49,538 nt of DNA from CAWUIO01 sp963922455. Lineage in GTDB: Bacteria; Bacteroidota; Bacteroidia; Cytophagales; Microscillaceae. The DNA lies in contig CAWUIO010000045.1 in assembly GCA_963922455.1 (NCBI GenBank), positions 1 through 49,538 of the forward strand. The letters are read 5' to 3'. The translations under genes and the position numbers were made by a program. The notes under the pieces are model-generated. The model ran no database searches. It was not told where the DNA came from and saw nothing but the letters and a program-made list of their open reading frames with translations. This document shows positions 27,757-37,200 of the stretch, piece after piece; positions within the stretch are counted from its first letter, which is position 1; the number at the start of each line of letters is the position of its first letter.

Positions 27757-27961
27757 CTAGGCTCCCACAAGGAGGCAACTTGCGGAGAAACAACTAGGAA
27801 ATCTGTAAATTGCTTCTCTGCTATTTGGGATTTGTAAGCCCGGATTACGGGTCGGTTTGCAATCTGCTATACATGCAAGTTTACAGGGATTTAATTCTCT
27901 TATGCGCTACAAATCGAGATAAGCAGAATTCTTTTACGTTTACCTACCCAAGTCGACACCT

Positions 27962-28375
27962 ATGAAGGTCTACCTATTTGGCAATGGCAATATCCGTTTT
28001 GCCGACTTTGAAGAACTTTACCTAAAACCCATCCAGCGATTGCTGGCCGAAGCACCCGAAGTGGAGTTCCTGGTCTGCGATTTTAGAGGAACGGATACTT
28101 TAGTGATGGAATACTTGAAATCAGAATCTAAAAATGTCACCGTGTTTCATATTGGTGAAAGGCCCCGCTACTTGCCCGATATGTTTAAAACCCAGGTAAG
28201 TCAGTGGAAGCTGGCGGGCAGTTTTGAAGACGATGCCTCCCGAGACCAGTCTGCCATAGATGCCTGTACCCACTTTATAGCCACCGACTTTAACTCGGAC
28301 GAAAAACGTAAAAGTGGCACCCAAAAGAATATTGAGCGTTGTGAGTCTTTGGGGAAGATTCGTATTCGGGCTTGA
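27962..28375 (+). CDS. Small Rossmann-like protein, possibly SLOG/deoxyribosyltransferase-like
   Basis: 137 residues without signal peptide. It has a glycine-rich first strand (KVYLFGNGNIRF), a second strand-loop with acidic residues (FLVCDFRGTDTLVMEYL), then VTVFHIGERPRYLP and a late FIATDFNSDEKRKSGTQKNI segment. This pattern, with a G-x-D-x-x-V block after the second strand, resembles SLOG and nucleoside 2-deoxyribosyltransferase-like domains, which bind nucleotide-derived ligands in stress and defence settings. The match is by eye and weak. No effector gene lies beside it; its left neighbour is the STAS-like gene and its right neighbour is element copy 8 and umuC. Confidence 0.7.
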   Translation: MKVYLFGNGNIRFADFEELYLKPIQRLLAEAPEVEFLVCDFRGTDTLVMEYLKSESKNVTVFHIGERPRYLPDMFKTQVSQWKLAGSFEDDASRDQSAIDACTHFIATDFNSDEKRKSGTQKNIERCESLGKIRIRA

Positions 28376-28510
28376 GTCATGCTTGATACATTTATTTTAA
28401 AGTCTATCTTCTTATAAAAGCTTGAGTCACAGAAGTCTCATCGATATGCTAAGACTAGACGTGGGAGACACAAGTATTCCAACATTTCGGCTCTCTTCTC
28501 TAGAGAAAAT

Positions 28511-28640
28511 GGCTTAGGGATGGAGCGGCCTGTTTGAGCCCGTCGCTGGTTTGGGCGGGGGCCGGCGAGTAGCGAGAGCCCGACCCGCGCGGGCAGTCAT
28601 GTTCATAGTGCTAGTCACTTTTTTGGCGCGGGGAAGCCCC
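28511..28640 (+). repeat. Dispersed hairpin element, copy 8
   Basis: A full forward copy between convergent genes. Stem CCCGCGC/GCGCGGG, loop 35 nt, subclass i second hairpin. The umuC stop codon lies 15 nt beyond its AAGCCCC end. Confidence 0.9.
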
Positions 28641-28654
28641 AAGATCTAAACCTA

Positions 28655-29908
28655 TTAGCCGATACGCCAGAGCTCCTCCCAGGAAGTGGTGTAGCGCTTG
28701 GATAAAATGCTTTGTTGTTCTCGAAAGGCATCAAAATTGGCCTTGCCTACCATGAGGGCTTTCCGGCCCAAGCGTTGATTGAGCTGGTCCATCACCTTGC
28801 TGACTTTGTCTTGTTTTTCCCGGGTTTTTTCGGATTTTCCCTGAAATAGGTGTCCGTTGTGAGAGCCGGCTGGTATGATGCCACTCAGCATGACCCCGGC
28901 TTTTTTGTAGCGATACCCCGTGCGGTACATGGCTTCCAGGGCTTGGAGGGCATAATGAACCAGGTCGGGTGTATAGTTGGTGGCTTCGGGGAAAGAAAGT
29001 ACGTGGCTGTTGCGGTATTGGGCATCGCGTTTTTGAAAACTATTGGTCCGCAAAAAAACCTGGATCATACCCGCTTGGGAGCCCTGCTTGCGTAGTTTTT
29101 CGCCGGCTACCGAGGCGTAATTGGCCACTTTTACCTTCAGGTCTTCGAGCTCTTGGATAGGCTGGCGGAAAGAACGGGAAACAATCACTCCCTTTTTGGG
29201 GGGAATGGCCAATTCTAAGGGAATGCAGGGTTCGCCCTTCAACTCGCGAACGGTACGTAGGCCGGTAATGGTGAAGTTTTTCAAAATCCAAGGTTCGGGG
29301 GCATTGCGCAGGTCCCAGGCCGTCTCGATGCCCCGGACCCGGAGTTTTTTGGCATTGCGGCCGCCTATTCCCCAGACTTCGGAAACATCCAAGGCTTCTA
29401 GGGCCACTCGGATATCGGCTTCTTTTTCGGCCATCCATACGTTTTCTCCTTGTTTTTTGGCGTAGCGATTGGCTATCTTGGCCAGCGTTTTGGTGGGGCC
29501 TACCCCAATACTGAGGGGGATGTCGGTCCACTGCCACACCACCTCGCGGAGCTCTTCCATAAAAACATGCAAGTCGCGGTCTAGGGCCCGCAAGTCGAGA
29601 AAAGCTTCGTCGATGGAGTAGACTTCTACTTGGGGGATGTAGCGCATCATGGTTTGCATCACCCGGCGGGACATATCGGCGTAGAGGGTATAATTGGAAG
29701 AAAAAGCTTCAATTTGGTGCTTGTCTAAGACATCCTTGACCTTAAAGTAAGGAGCACCCATCTCCACAAAAGGCTTGGCTTCGGCGCTCCGGGCAATCAC
29801 ACACCCGTCGTTGTTGGAGAGCACCACTACAGGTTTGCCTTGTAAGTGCGGGCGAAACACCCGCTCACAGGAGGCATAAAAACTATTGCAGTCGGCGAGG
29901 GCAAACAT
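28655..29908 (-). CDS. umuC: Y-family DNA polymerase V catalytic subunit UmuC
   Basis: I start at ATG 29908, which gives MFALADCNSFYASCE, the standard UmuC N-terminus (417 residues); an upstream in-frame start would overlap umuD by 23 nt. The order is the IMS palm with D6 and the SIDEAF catalytic acids (about 98-103 of this form), helix-hairpin-helix (about 170-215, VWGIGGRNAKKLRVRG), little finger, and a C-terminal DUF4113 tail ending SKRYTTSWEELWRI. It performs error-prone translesion synthesis with UmuD' dimers after DNA damage. It is translationally coupled to umuD (1 nt between stop and start). Full length and intact. Confidence 0.96.
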   Translation of the reverse strand: MFALADCNSFYASCERVFRPHLQGKPVVVLSNNDGCVIARSAEAKPFVEMGAPYFKVKDVLDKHQIEAFSSNYTLYADMSRRVMQTMMRYIPQVEVYSIDEAFLDLRALDRDLHVFMEELREVVWQWTDIPLSIGVGPTKTLAKIANRYAKKQGENVWMAEKEADIRVALEALDVSEVWGIGGRNAKKLRVRGIETAWDLRNAPEPWILKNFTITGLRTVRELKGEPCIPLELAIPPKKGVIVSRSFRQPIQELEDLKVKVANYASVAGEKLRKQGSQAGMIQVFLRTNSFQKRDAQYRNSHVLSFPEATNYTPDLVHYALQALEAMYRTGYRYKKAGVMLSGIIPAGSHNGHLFQGKSEKTREKQDKVSKVMDQLNQRLGRKALMVGKANFDAFREQQSILSKRYTTSWEELWRIG

Positions 29909-29909
29909 A

Positions 29910-30332
29910 TTATCGTAGCATTCGGACCACACTACTCACCACTCCCCACACTCTAAATTCGGTATGGGCCTGAATAGCCATCTCGGGGTATTTAGGATTT
30001 TCCGGGCGCAGCCAGCAAGCGTTTGGGCTTTGGATAAGCCGGCGCACCAGGCTTTCACCGTCTACTACGGCTACTACAATATCCTGGGAATGAGGCCTTA
30101 AGGATTTATCGATCACCAGCATATCTCCCTCAAAAATGCCCGCTCCTTGCATGGCATCACCATCCATGTAGGCAAAAAAAGTCGCCTCCGGGTTTTTCAC
30201 CAGGCGCCGCCCCAGGTCCAGGCGCTCCTCTTCGTAATCTTGGGCTGGGGAAGGGAAGCCTCCGGAAGCTATGACTTCTCCTTGACTGGAAGCAGGCGAG
30301 CCCTTCTCTAAATTAGCTTTAAAATAACGCAT
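29910..30332 (-). CDS. umuD: UmuD-like subunit lacking the Ser-Lys catalytic dyad
   Basis: 140 residues, the same length as E. coli UmuD (139) and collinear with it. The cleavage region reads ASGGFPSPAQDY, with Gly24-Gly25 where E. coli has Cys24-Gly25. The catalytic serine region reads YMDGDAMQGAGI, so position 60 is Ala (codon GCC) instead of Ser. The lysine region reads GESLVRRLI, so position 97 is Arg instead of Lys. With neither nucleophile nor general base, self-cleavage to UmuD' should not occur, although the fold (FEGDMLVID, ENPKYP, VWGVV) is preserved. It may act as a constitutive full-length partner of UmuC or be processed in trans. First gene of the umuDC operon. Confidence 0.92.
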   Translation of the reverse strand: MRYFKANLEKGSPASSQGEVIASGGFPSPAQDYEEERLDLGRRLVKNPEATFFAYMDGDAMQGAGIFEGDMLVIDKSLRPHSQDIVVAVVDGESLVRRLIQSPNACWLRPENPKYPEMAIQAHTEFRVWGVVSSVVRMLR

Positions 30333-30346
30333 GATGACTTATTTTT

Positions 30347-30373
30347 TTAGCAAATGTACTAAATATTAGCTAA
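30347..30373 (-). promoter_or_regulatory. Candidate promoter/operator of umuDC
   Basis: An imperfect 16-bp palindrome (TTAGTACATTTGCTAA on the minus strand, 30347-30362) covers TACATTTG, an exact match to the Bacteroidota -7 box TAnnTTTG. A perfect 8-bp palindrome TTAGCTAA (30366-30373) adjoins it. It lies 15 nt upstream of the umuD start, so a repressor bound here would block transcription. The TTTG further upstream is only 15 nt from the -7 box, closer than usual for -33. Confidence 0.4.
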
Positions 30374-30480
30374 CAAAGACTATACCGAGGTAACATTGCC
30401 GAGTGAGGATACGAGCATATAAGCTATCAAGAGCGAAGGATGTTTGAGGTAGGTCCCCGGTGCAAACGAGGTTGCCCAGC

Positions 30481-31023
30481 CTATCCCTTCACCCGGCGGT
30501 AGTGATTTTGCCCAATTTGCCCCAAAAACACCTCCGACTTCACCAATTCAAAGGACAAGGGGCTGGTGAGGTCTCCAAATAAGGAAAAGCCCCCTCCCAA
30601 AAGGATAGGGATCGTGCTGATTCGCAATTCATCAATCAAATCGTATTCTAAAAATGCTTGAATCGTCCTCCCCCCATCTATGTAGAGGGTGAAGTAGTTT
30701 TTTTCGTGAATGCTTTCTAAGATTTGCTTGGGTTCGCCCGCTAGGAGAAAAGCCTTATCCTGGTAAGCCTGGGGCATTTCTTTCAAACTATTACTCAACA
30801 CAAACACAGGCTTGGGGTAGGGCCATTCTCCCCCAAAGCCGAGCACGGTCTCGAAGGTGTTGCGCCCCATCACGAGGGCATCCACTTCTTCCATGAGGGC
30901 CTTAAAGCCCATATCTTGATTCTCCGGATTGGAGATGGCGTCTAGCCAGTCTAGTTCTCCCTTTTTGCCTGCGATGTATCCGTCTAGGCTTTGAGCGATG
31001 AAAACGATGTTTTTGGGCTTCAT
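30481..31023 (-). CDS. Dihydrofolate reductase-like protein (RibD C-terminal family)
   Basis: 180 residues from ATG 31023; upstream in-frame codons read as non-coding. The fold is shown by the first strand IVFIAQSLDGYIAGKKGELDWL, the NADPH-binding VDALVMGRNTFETVLGFGGEWPY and the late LYIDGGRTIQAFLEYDLIDEL block. These YwjB/YyaP-type proteins bind NADPH and are often called dihydrofolate reductases, but real substrates are mostly unknown. Cytoplasmic. It lies downstream of the methylase fusion on the same strand with a 134-bp gap, so co-transcription is uncertain. Confidence 0.88.
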   Translation of the reverse strand: MKPKNIVFIAQSLDGYIAGKKGELDWLDAISNPENQDMGFKALMEEVDALVMGRNTFETVLGFGGEWPYPKPVFVLSNSLKEMPQAYQDKAFLLAGEPKQILESIHEKNYFTLYIDGGRTIQAFLEYDLIDELRISTIPILLGGGFSLFGDLTSPLSFELVKSEVFLGQIGQNHYRRVKG

Positions 31024-31157
31024 GGTTTGAGTATGTATCAGCTGTTTAGAAAAAATTGTATGTTGAACTATTAAAAAACACATGCGCAATGCCTATCCTG
31101 TTAGGTCGTAGACTTTTACGAGTTTCAGGAACTTTGGGCGTAGGCCCGCATATCCCC

Positions 31158-33545
31158 TCAAACCCGCATCTCCCCCCCCACCACCGCATGCACCAAAGCA
31201 TTCCAAAAAGCATGCAGTGCACCACTTGCCCGGTCCACTTTGCCAAAAATAAGCTCGGCGGAGGTGTAGGCTGCTTCAATAGCCTGGGATTGCCTATCCA
31301 AAAAATCAGCGATGCGTACTTGCTCCTCGTAGGGAGGAAATGTCAAATACGCATTCCGAATCGTCTCTTGGTTTAAAATTTTGGCCCCGTAAATATTTTC
31401 ATGGGCATTATAAAGGAGTTGCTCGGGCAGGCTATAATAAAAATACCGCAAATCAAGCCCCTCCCGCGGGGGGATGGACATAATCGCTTCGTTGGTGTAA
31501 CACGCCTTTCCCGCCAGTGCCACCTTGCCCACGCTCAGTTTAAAGCTGAACAACAAAGAGCCTTTTTGCGTGAGCTTGGGTTTAAAGTCCCGGATGGCTT
31601 GGGCACGTATTTTAGTTTCCGAATCACAGACAGTCCGTCCCTGCATATCGGCAATCGTCACCCAGGTGATGTCCCCGCCATAATATGCCCGGTTTTGGGT
31701 AGGTGGGGTAAAGCCCGTCGTAAAATCTAAGCCATACTTTAATTTTTTAAATTCCCAATGGGCTGGTATTTCTGACACGATATGATTTTTCAAAGCCCGG
31801 GTGGTATCATAAGGCCTGGGGTTTTCCACCCAGTTTTTTAGTTCTTGAAGATCCTGAAGCAGATAGGGATTCTTTTCGGCAAAAATCTGGAGCCAGGTAT
31901 TCAACTCGCCGTACTCTTGCCGCTGGTAAAACAGCTTAGGAAAATTAATCTCATATCCCACTTTAAGGGCTGAGGCAAGCAAGCGGGCTTGCGGACGATA
32001 AGGCTTGATTTCAGAGGCAAAATACGCCTCCATATCGTTTTTAAGCAGTCGTCCCGTCTCCTCCTCCACGCACAAGAAGGGAATATTTTCATATGTCCGT
32101 ACCCGGGAAGAATCCTCCAGAACGACCCGCCAATACGCAAAGTAAGCATTGGGGTATATTTTTGAGAAGGCATTTTCTTCAAAATCCTTATAGAGCTTGG
32201 CAATACATGCCGCCCCTTCTTCCGTGATTTCCCGGCGTTTTTTGCCCAAGCTACGCTCTAATTTTTGCCAAAAACGGTTCCCATTTCCGGTTTCTTTCCC
32301 TCCACGAGCATCTATCAATTGAATTTTCCCTTTTCGCACCTCCCTTTTGGCATTACTCAATATCCAGATATAGGTTTTGATCGCTGTATTGTAAAAAAGT
32401 TGGTCAGGTAAGGCAATAATCGCTTCCAAGTAGTCTTGCTCTATGATCCAACGCCGAATATTACTTTCTCCACTCCCGGCCACCCCACTACATAAGGGCG
32501 AAGCATTAAACACGATAGCCATCCGAGTACCGCTTGGCTTCATCTTCGAGAGCATATGTTGTAAAAACAGCAAGGAGCCATCGTTTACCCGGGGCAAACC
32601 CAAGCCAAACCGCCCTTGCATACCCAAACCTTCATGTTCTGCTTGAATCGTTTTTTGCACCTTTTTCCAATCCACCCCAAATGGCGGATTAGACAACATA
32701 TAATCAAAAGTTTCCCCTGCCCACCCATCATCACTGAAAGAATTACCCAACTTGATGTGCTCCGGGTTTTGCCCTCTAATCAAAAGGTCCGCTTGACAAA
32801 TGGCGTAAGACTCCGGATTGAGTTCTTGGCCAAAAAGCTGCAAATTGGCCCTTGGGTTCAGTTCTTTTAGATAATGCTCACCCATAGAAAGCATACCTCC
32901 CGTCCCACAAGCCGGATCGTACAAAGTCTTCACAAATTGATCCTGGGACAAGACTTGCTGATCCTCCGAAAAAAGGAGCTGCACCATCAAGCGAATTACC
33001 CCCCGAGGCGTAAAATGCTCCCCCGCCGTTTCATTCGACTGCTCCGCAAAGCGCTTGATCAAATCTTCAAAAACATAGCCCATCTCCATCGCATCCATAC
33101 CTTGAAGGTCCAAGTCTCGAAAAGCTTTGAGCACCAAAAAGAGGATATCAGCCTTGGGGTCATCCATACGGTCTATCTCTGCCTCAAAATGAAAGTGAGA
33201 CATAATCTCCCGGGCATTGCTAGAAAAGCCCTGCAAATATTCTTTAAAATTAGGGCCTAGGTTTTCTGGCTCAGTGAGCAGCTTATCAAAATCATAAGAA
33301 CTCCGGTTGTGAAAATGATAAGCACTTAGGGCATTCAGCGCCCGCTCTTGTTCTCTTAATCCCAAAGAGGAAACCTGCGGTATATGCGCCAATACCTGGT
33401 GTTTAGTGGGGGCCAAGAGCGAGTCCAAGCGACGAAGTACCGTCATAGGTAAGATTACCTTCCCAAAGTCCGACCGCTTGTAGTCACCCCTCAGCAAATT
33501 AGCCACCTCTTGTATCTTATCTGCTTTCTCTTTAAAGTGCTTCAT
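31158..33545 (-). CDS. HsdM-HsdS fusion: type I-like DNA methyltransferase with one target recognition domain
   Basis: 795 residues. The first 590 form an HsdM protein: a helical N-domain (1-150), a gamma-class N6-adenine methylase with SAM motif DPACGTGGM (210-218) and catalytic NPPF (286-289), and a helical tail. From about 592 (EIPAHWEFKKLKYG) it becomes an HsdS-type specificity region with a single target recognition domain and the usual closing block (PPYEEQVRIADFLDRQ ... ALVHAVVGG). A normal HsdS has two such domains, so this is a half-S that probably dimerises and reads a symmetric split site. No HsdR or other nuclease gene lies in the window; the next gene is a reductase. It is either solitary or paired with a distant nuclease. 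Confidence 0.92.
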   Translation of the reverse strand: MKHFKEKADKIQEVANLLRGDYKRSDFGKVILPMTVLRRLDSLLAPTKHQVLAHIPQVSSLGLREQERALNALSAYHFHNRSSYDFDKLLTEPENLGPNFKEYLQGFSSNAREIMSHFHFEAEIDRMDDPKADILFLVLKAFRDLDLQGMDAMEMGYVFEDLIKRFAEQSNETAGEHFTPRGVIRLMVQLLFSEDQQVLSQDQFVKTLYDPACGTGGMLSMGEHYLKELNPRANLQLFGQELNPESYAICQADLLIRGQNPEHIKLGNSFSDDGWAGETFDYMLSNPPFGVDWKKVQKTIQAEHEGLGMQGRFGLGLPRVNDGSLLFLQHMLSKMKPSGTRMAIVFNASPLCSGVAGSGESNIRRWIIEQDYLEAIIALPDQLFYNTAIKTYIWILSNAKREVRKGKIQLIDARGGKETGNGNRFWQKLERSLGKKRREITEEGAACIAKLYKDFEENAFSKIYPNAYFAYWRVVLEDSSRVRTYENIPFLCVEEETGRLLKNDMEAYFASEIKPYRPQARLLASALKVGYEINFPKLFYQRQEYGELNTWLQIFAEKNPYLLQDLQELKNWVENPRPYDTTRALKNHIVSEIPAHWEFKKLKYGLDFTTGFTPPTQNRAYYGGDITWVTIADMQGRTVCDSETKIRAQAIRDFKPKLTQKGSLLFSFKLSVGKVALAGKACYTNEAIMSIPPREGLDLRYFYYSLPEQLLYNAHENIYGAKILNQETIRNAYLTFPPYEEQVRIADFLDRQSQAIEAAYTSAELIFGKVDRASGALHAFWNALVHAVVGGEMRV

Positions 33546-33576
33546 GGATTGCTAATATGCTAAAAAAAGGTTTTTT

Positions 33577-33705
33577 GGGGCTTCCCCGCGGGAATTTACC
33601 TAAGCTTGCCCTAGAAAGATCCTAGCCCGCGGGTCGGGCTCTCGCTACTCGCTGCCTTTCCCCACCGGGCCCACACGAGCTCAAACAGGCCGCTCCATCC
33701 CTAAC
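33577..33705 (-). repeat. Dispersed hairpin element, copy 9
   Basis: A full reverse copy that begins only 31 nt upstream of the methylase-fusion start codon. Stem CCCGCGG/CCGCGGG, loop 35 nt, a third stem variant that still pairs. The second hairpin is subclass ii. Confidence 0.88.
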
Positions 33706-34258
33706 GGGGTATGTGCAGGCACACAAGTCTTTGCAATGACATTTCAAACTGGTAATTTATCTTGAATTCGTATTTTTTTAAAGTGCTGAAAATCAGAAAA
33801 TTACAAGCAATGTCATAGGTAGCCAATATGTACCAGGCGGTAGATTTACCTAAATAAGGCTAGCCTAATAAAAAACCCTCTTTGGAATAGCTTTGCTCCA
33901 TGGGCCTATTGCAAGGGCCATAAAAAAACCTGGACGAGACTTTAACATCATTCGTCCCAGACATCCTGGGGTAGACTGATGCCAGGAGTAGCCCTTAGAT
34001 GTACCCTTTCCGACTAGCTTTTGGTATTCATTCTAAAAAAAATAAAACCCGCACATTCCCCCAAAAAAGAAGGCTTTTCTTCTCTCAAAATCTAAAATCC
34101 TTAAGAATTCATTTCAGGGTTTCTGTTTTTTACAAACAACCGATATATGTTATGAAAGGGGTTTGAGGCACCGTAAAAATGCTCTAATTTCACACTATTC
34201 AACTAATAAATCTTCCCAACAAGATTTTAATTCAGCAGTAGTGTAACCGCACATTTTT
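33706..34258. other. Gene-free interval upstream of the giant secreted protein
   Basis: About 550 bases without a supportable gene. One hairpin stands out: CTGGACGA (33930-33937) with TCGTCCCAG (33952-33960), 14-nt loop, no T-run. The rest is AT-rich and presumably holds the promoter of the downstream gene. Confidence 0.5.
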
Positions 34259-37200
34259 ATGATCCACTTTAAAAAACCTAAACAGGTAGGGTATACCCTA
34301 TCTGTTTTGGCTATGTTAATTACATCAGCCCTAATTCAAGCAATCCCCCACAAGTTCATCTATTCAAACCGCCGGGGGGAAATTCCTAATCAAAAATACC
34401 GCTCAGAGCAAGTTGGTCATGCCATTAGTCCGCAAATGGGACAAAAGCTAAACAACCAACCTTTTGTTTTTGATGGTTATGCCATTCTTTCTGGGAATTC
34501 ACAACATGAGATCTGGGATATTTCCAACCCCAGTGAACCCTTCCTCGTCAGTGAATTTGAATCCGACATTTATATTCGTGATCAAACCCGAGGAGATCAA
34601 GAGTCCCATCAAGTGACTATGAGCCGAGACGAAGAAGGCCACTATTATTTAGCCACCGCATCCGGGTTAGGAGTTGATATCTGGGACCTAAGTGATACCC
34701 ACAATCCCGTAGCAATTACCAACATCCCTTTACCTGGAGTTTATTTCGGTGATTTGGATAATGCCGTATGGGGCCTTAGCTGGCAAGGGCGCTATTTATA
34801 CGTAGGCGCTACTAATCAAGGGTTATTTGTCCTGGACATGCAGGACATTCACAAGCCCCAGCTGCTAAAGCACCTCAGTCTAAGCGAATTAGGAGGCGTA
34901 AAAGCCGGGCCCTTATTTGCCATAGGAAACCTATTGGTACTTACTACCCCCAAAAATCATTTTGGTTTGATCACTTTGGATATCAGCGAGCCCGCTTACC
35001 CAATTGTGCTGGATATCCATTCGCCCAACCAAATAGTTTCATATATCGGAGGTTTTTACGACCGATATGCGGTGATGTTAAACCCTGTACGTGTGTACGA
35101 TGTAACAAGCGATCCGAATAATATCCAGTTGGTCAAAATTAAGCATACCGAAGAAAGCGAGTATCTCACCTTCGACCAAGGGAAAATGTTTCTTGGAGGA
35201 ATTAGAGGAAGAAGTCAAGGAGTAAACGTCTACAATTTTTCCTTAGAAGATGACATGGAAAAGGTCATTTACATCCCAGGAAGAGACAGCCTTTGGGATG
35301 ACCAATTCACCTGCCCCATCGGCAACTTGGTACTTATTTCGGATGATCAACTCGTCGCATCCCAATTTAATGGAAGCTTCTTAGCGGTTCATCAAGAAGA
35401 ACCAGACACCCTGGGGCCTCGGGTATTATACACCAACCCTGCTGCCCAAGAACAAAAAGTAAAACTGAGCAGCTCCATTGGCATTTCCTTTTCCGACTGG
35501 ATTGAGTTTAAATCGGTAGATTTTACGAACTTCATAGTCCGCCCAGTAGGTGGTAACCCTATTTCTGGTAAGTGGGGATGGCTATACACGACGTTGACCT
35601 TTAACCCTACTCAAAATTTACAAGCAAATACCGAATACGAAGTGATACTCACCGAAGGAGGTATCACCGATTTGGTAGGCAACCCAACTAAAGCTTACTC
35701 ATTTACCTTTAATACCGGTCAAAACATCCAAAAAGATTTCTATACGCTTGATGTAAGCGGCAACTCGCCCAGCATAGCCGGGGAGCCTCTTACTTGGAAA
35801 GTAAAAAACCCAAAAGCTGATATTCAATACGAATGGATTCTCGATGGAGAACTCATTGGCGAAGGCCCCCAATTAACTTTTTCTGGGAAAGATACAAGTA
35901 CTAACCCAATGGCCAAGATTGGTCGGTATAGTCCCTGCGTACAAATGGTCCAGAAAAATGCAGCCGATACCTTAACTAGTATTTGGGAAGCCGAAGAAGC
36001 TCAAGTGCAACGAGCGTCCATAAGAAACAACCACCCGGGCTTTCTTGGCTATGGATATATTGACTTTAGAGGAAATGAAGGCGATGATGTATGGGCTGAG
36101 TTTTCTGTCTTTCAAGAAGATAAAGCACTTAGTAATCTCAGGGTCCGTTATCTTAATAGTATTGGGCCATTCCGAAAAATGGGTGTCTATGTGAATGATA
36201 CGTTTGTACAATGGCTTGACTTTCCTAAATATCCTCCGTACACTTGGTCAGATACATTAACCGATATAGAACTGCAAGCCGGATGGAACTCGGTCAAATT
36301 AGTGGCAAATGCCGGTACGATCGCGCCGCATCTAGATCAACTCCAAGTGGTATCCCGCTTATTTCCCAAAAGGGAAGTCCATGATTCAAAGTGCTTTTCG
36401 CAGATAGTGTATAAAGTAGCTGAAAATAGACCTAGCTCGAGTAAAGCTATGATAGCTGTTGGCGATACCCTGTGGGCGGTAAATAAAGACAATCATACCG
36501 TAAGTGCCGTGCATACAAAAACCCAAGAAAAGATTTGGGAAATACCGGTTGGCCAAACGCCCACTGCTATTTGCCAAGTAAATCATACTATCTGGGTTGC
36601 CAACCGAGAATCAGGAAATATCAGTATACTAGATCTACAAAGTGGAGCCCTTATAAAAAGCCTGAACCTGCCCTATGCTAGTCAGCCCAACAGTGTATTA
36701 GTATCCCCTAAGCAAGATTTTGTACTTATTGGTTTAAGTGCTATTGGCCAACTCGTAAAAGTAAACCCTGATAATTACAAAATCATGGGCCAATTAAGCC
36801 TTGCTAGCAGTCTGAAAGAAAGAGCCCCCCAATTAGGAGGGATGGCTTTAAATGCCAGAGGAGACACCCTGTTAATCAACCGTTTTATCTCTCAAGAAAA
36901 TCAAGGCTTAGTATACGCCATTGATCCCAAGGCCATGCAGGTTCTTCAAAAAATTCCTTTGTATAGCTCAAAGGATATTGACGCTTCTAACAAATCCCGA
37001 GGGATTCCAAACTATCTTGAGAGCATAGCCATTAATCCGCAAGAAAATGAAGCCTGGGTTGCCTCCAAAAAAGATAACTTAGAGAGAGGTTCATTTCGGG
37101 ATGGCCTAAGCTTAGATCACCAAACTACGGTCCGGGCCATCACCTCGCGCATAAATCTTCATTCCTTTCAAGAGCGTCTCTCCGATCGTATTGATTTTGA

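Noticed and set aside
29040..29537. 165-codon open frame overlapping umuC in a different frame
   Set aside because: It lies wholly within the well-supported UmuC coding region and has a basic, proline-rich composition typical of a shadow frame.
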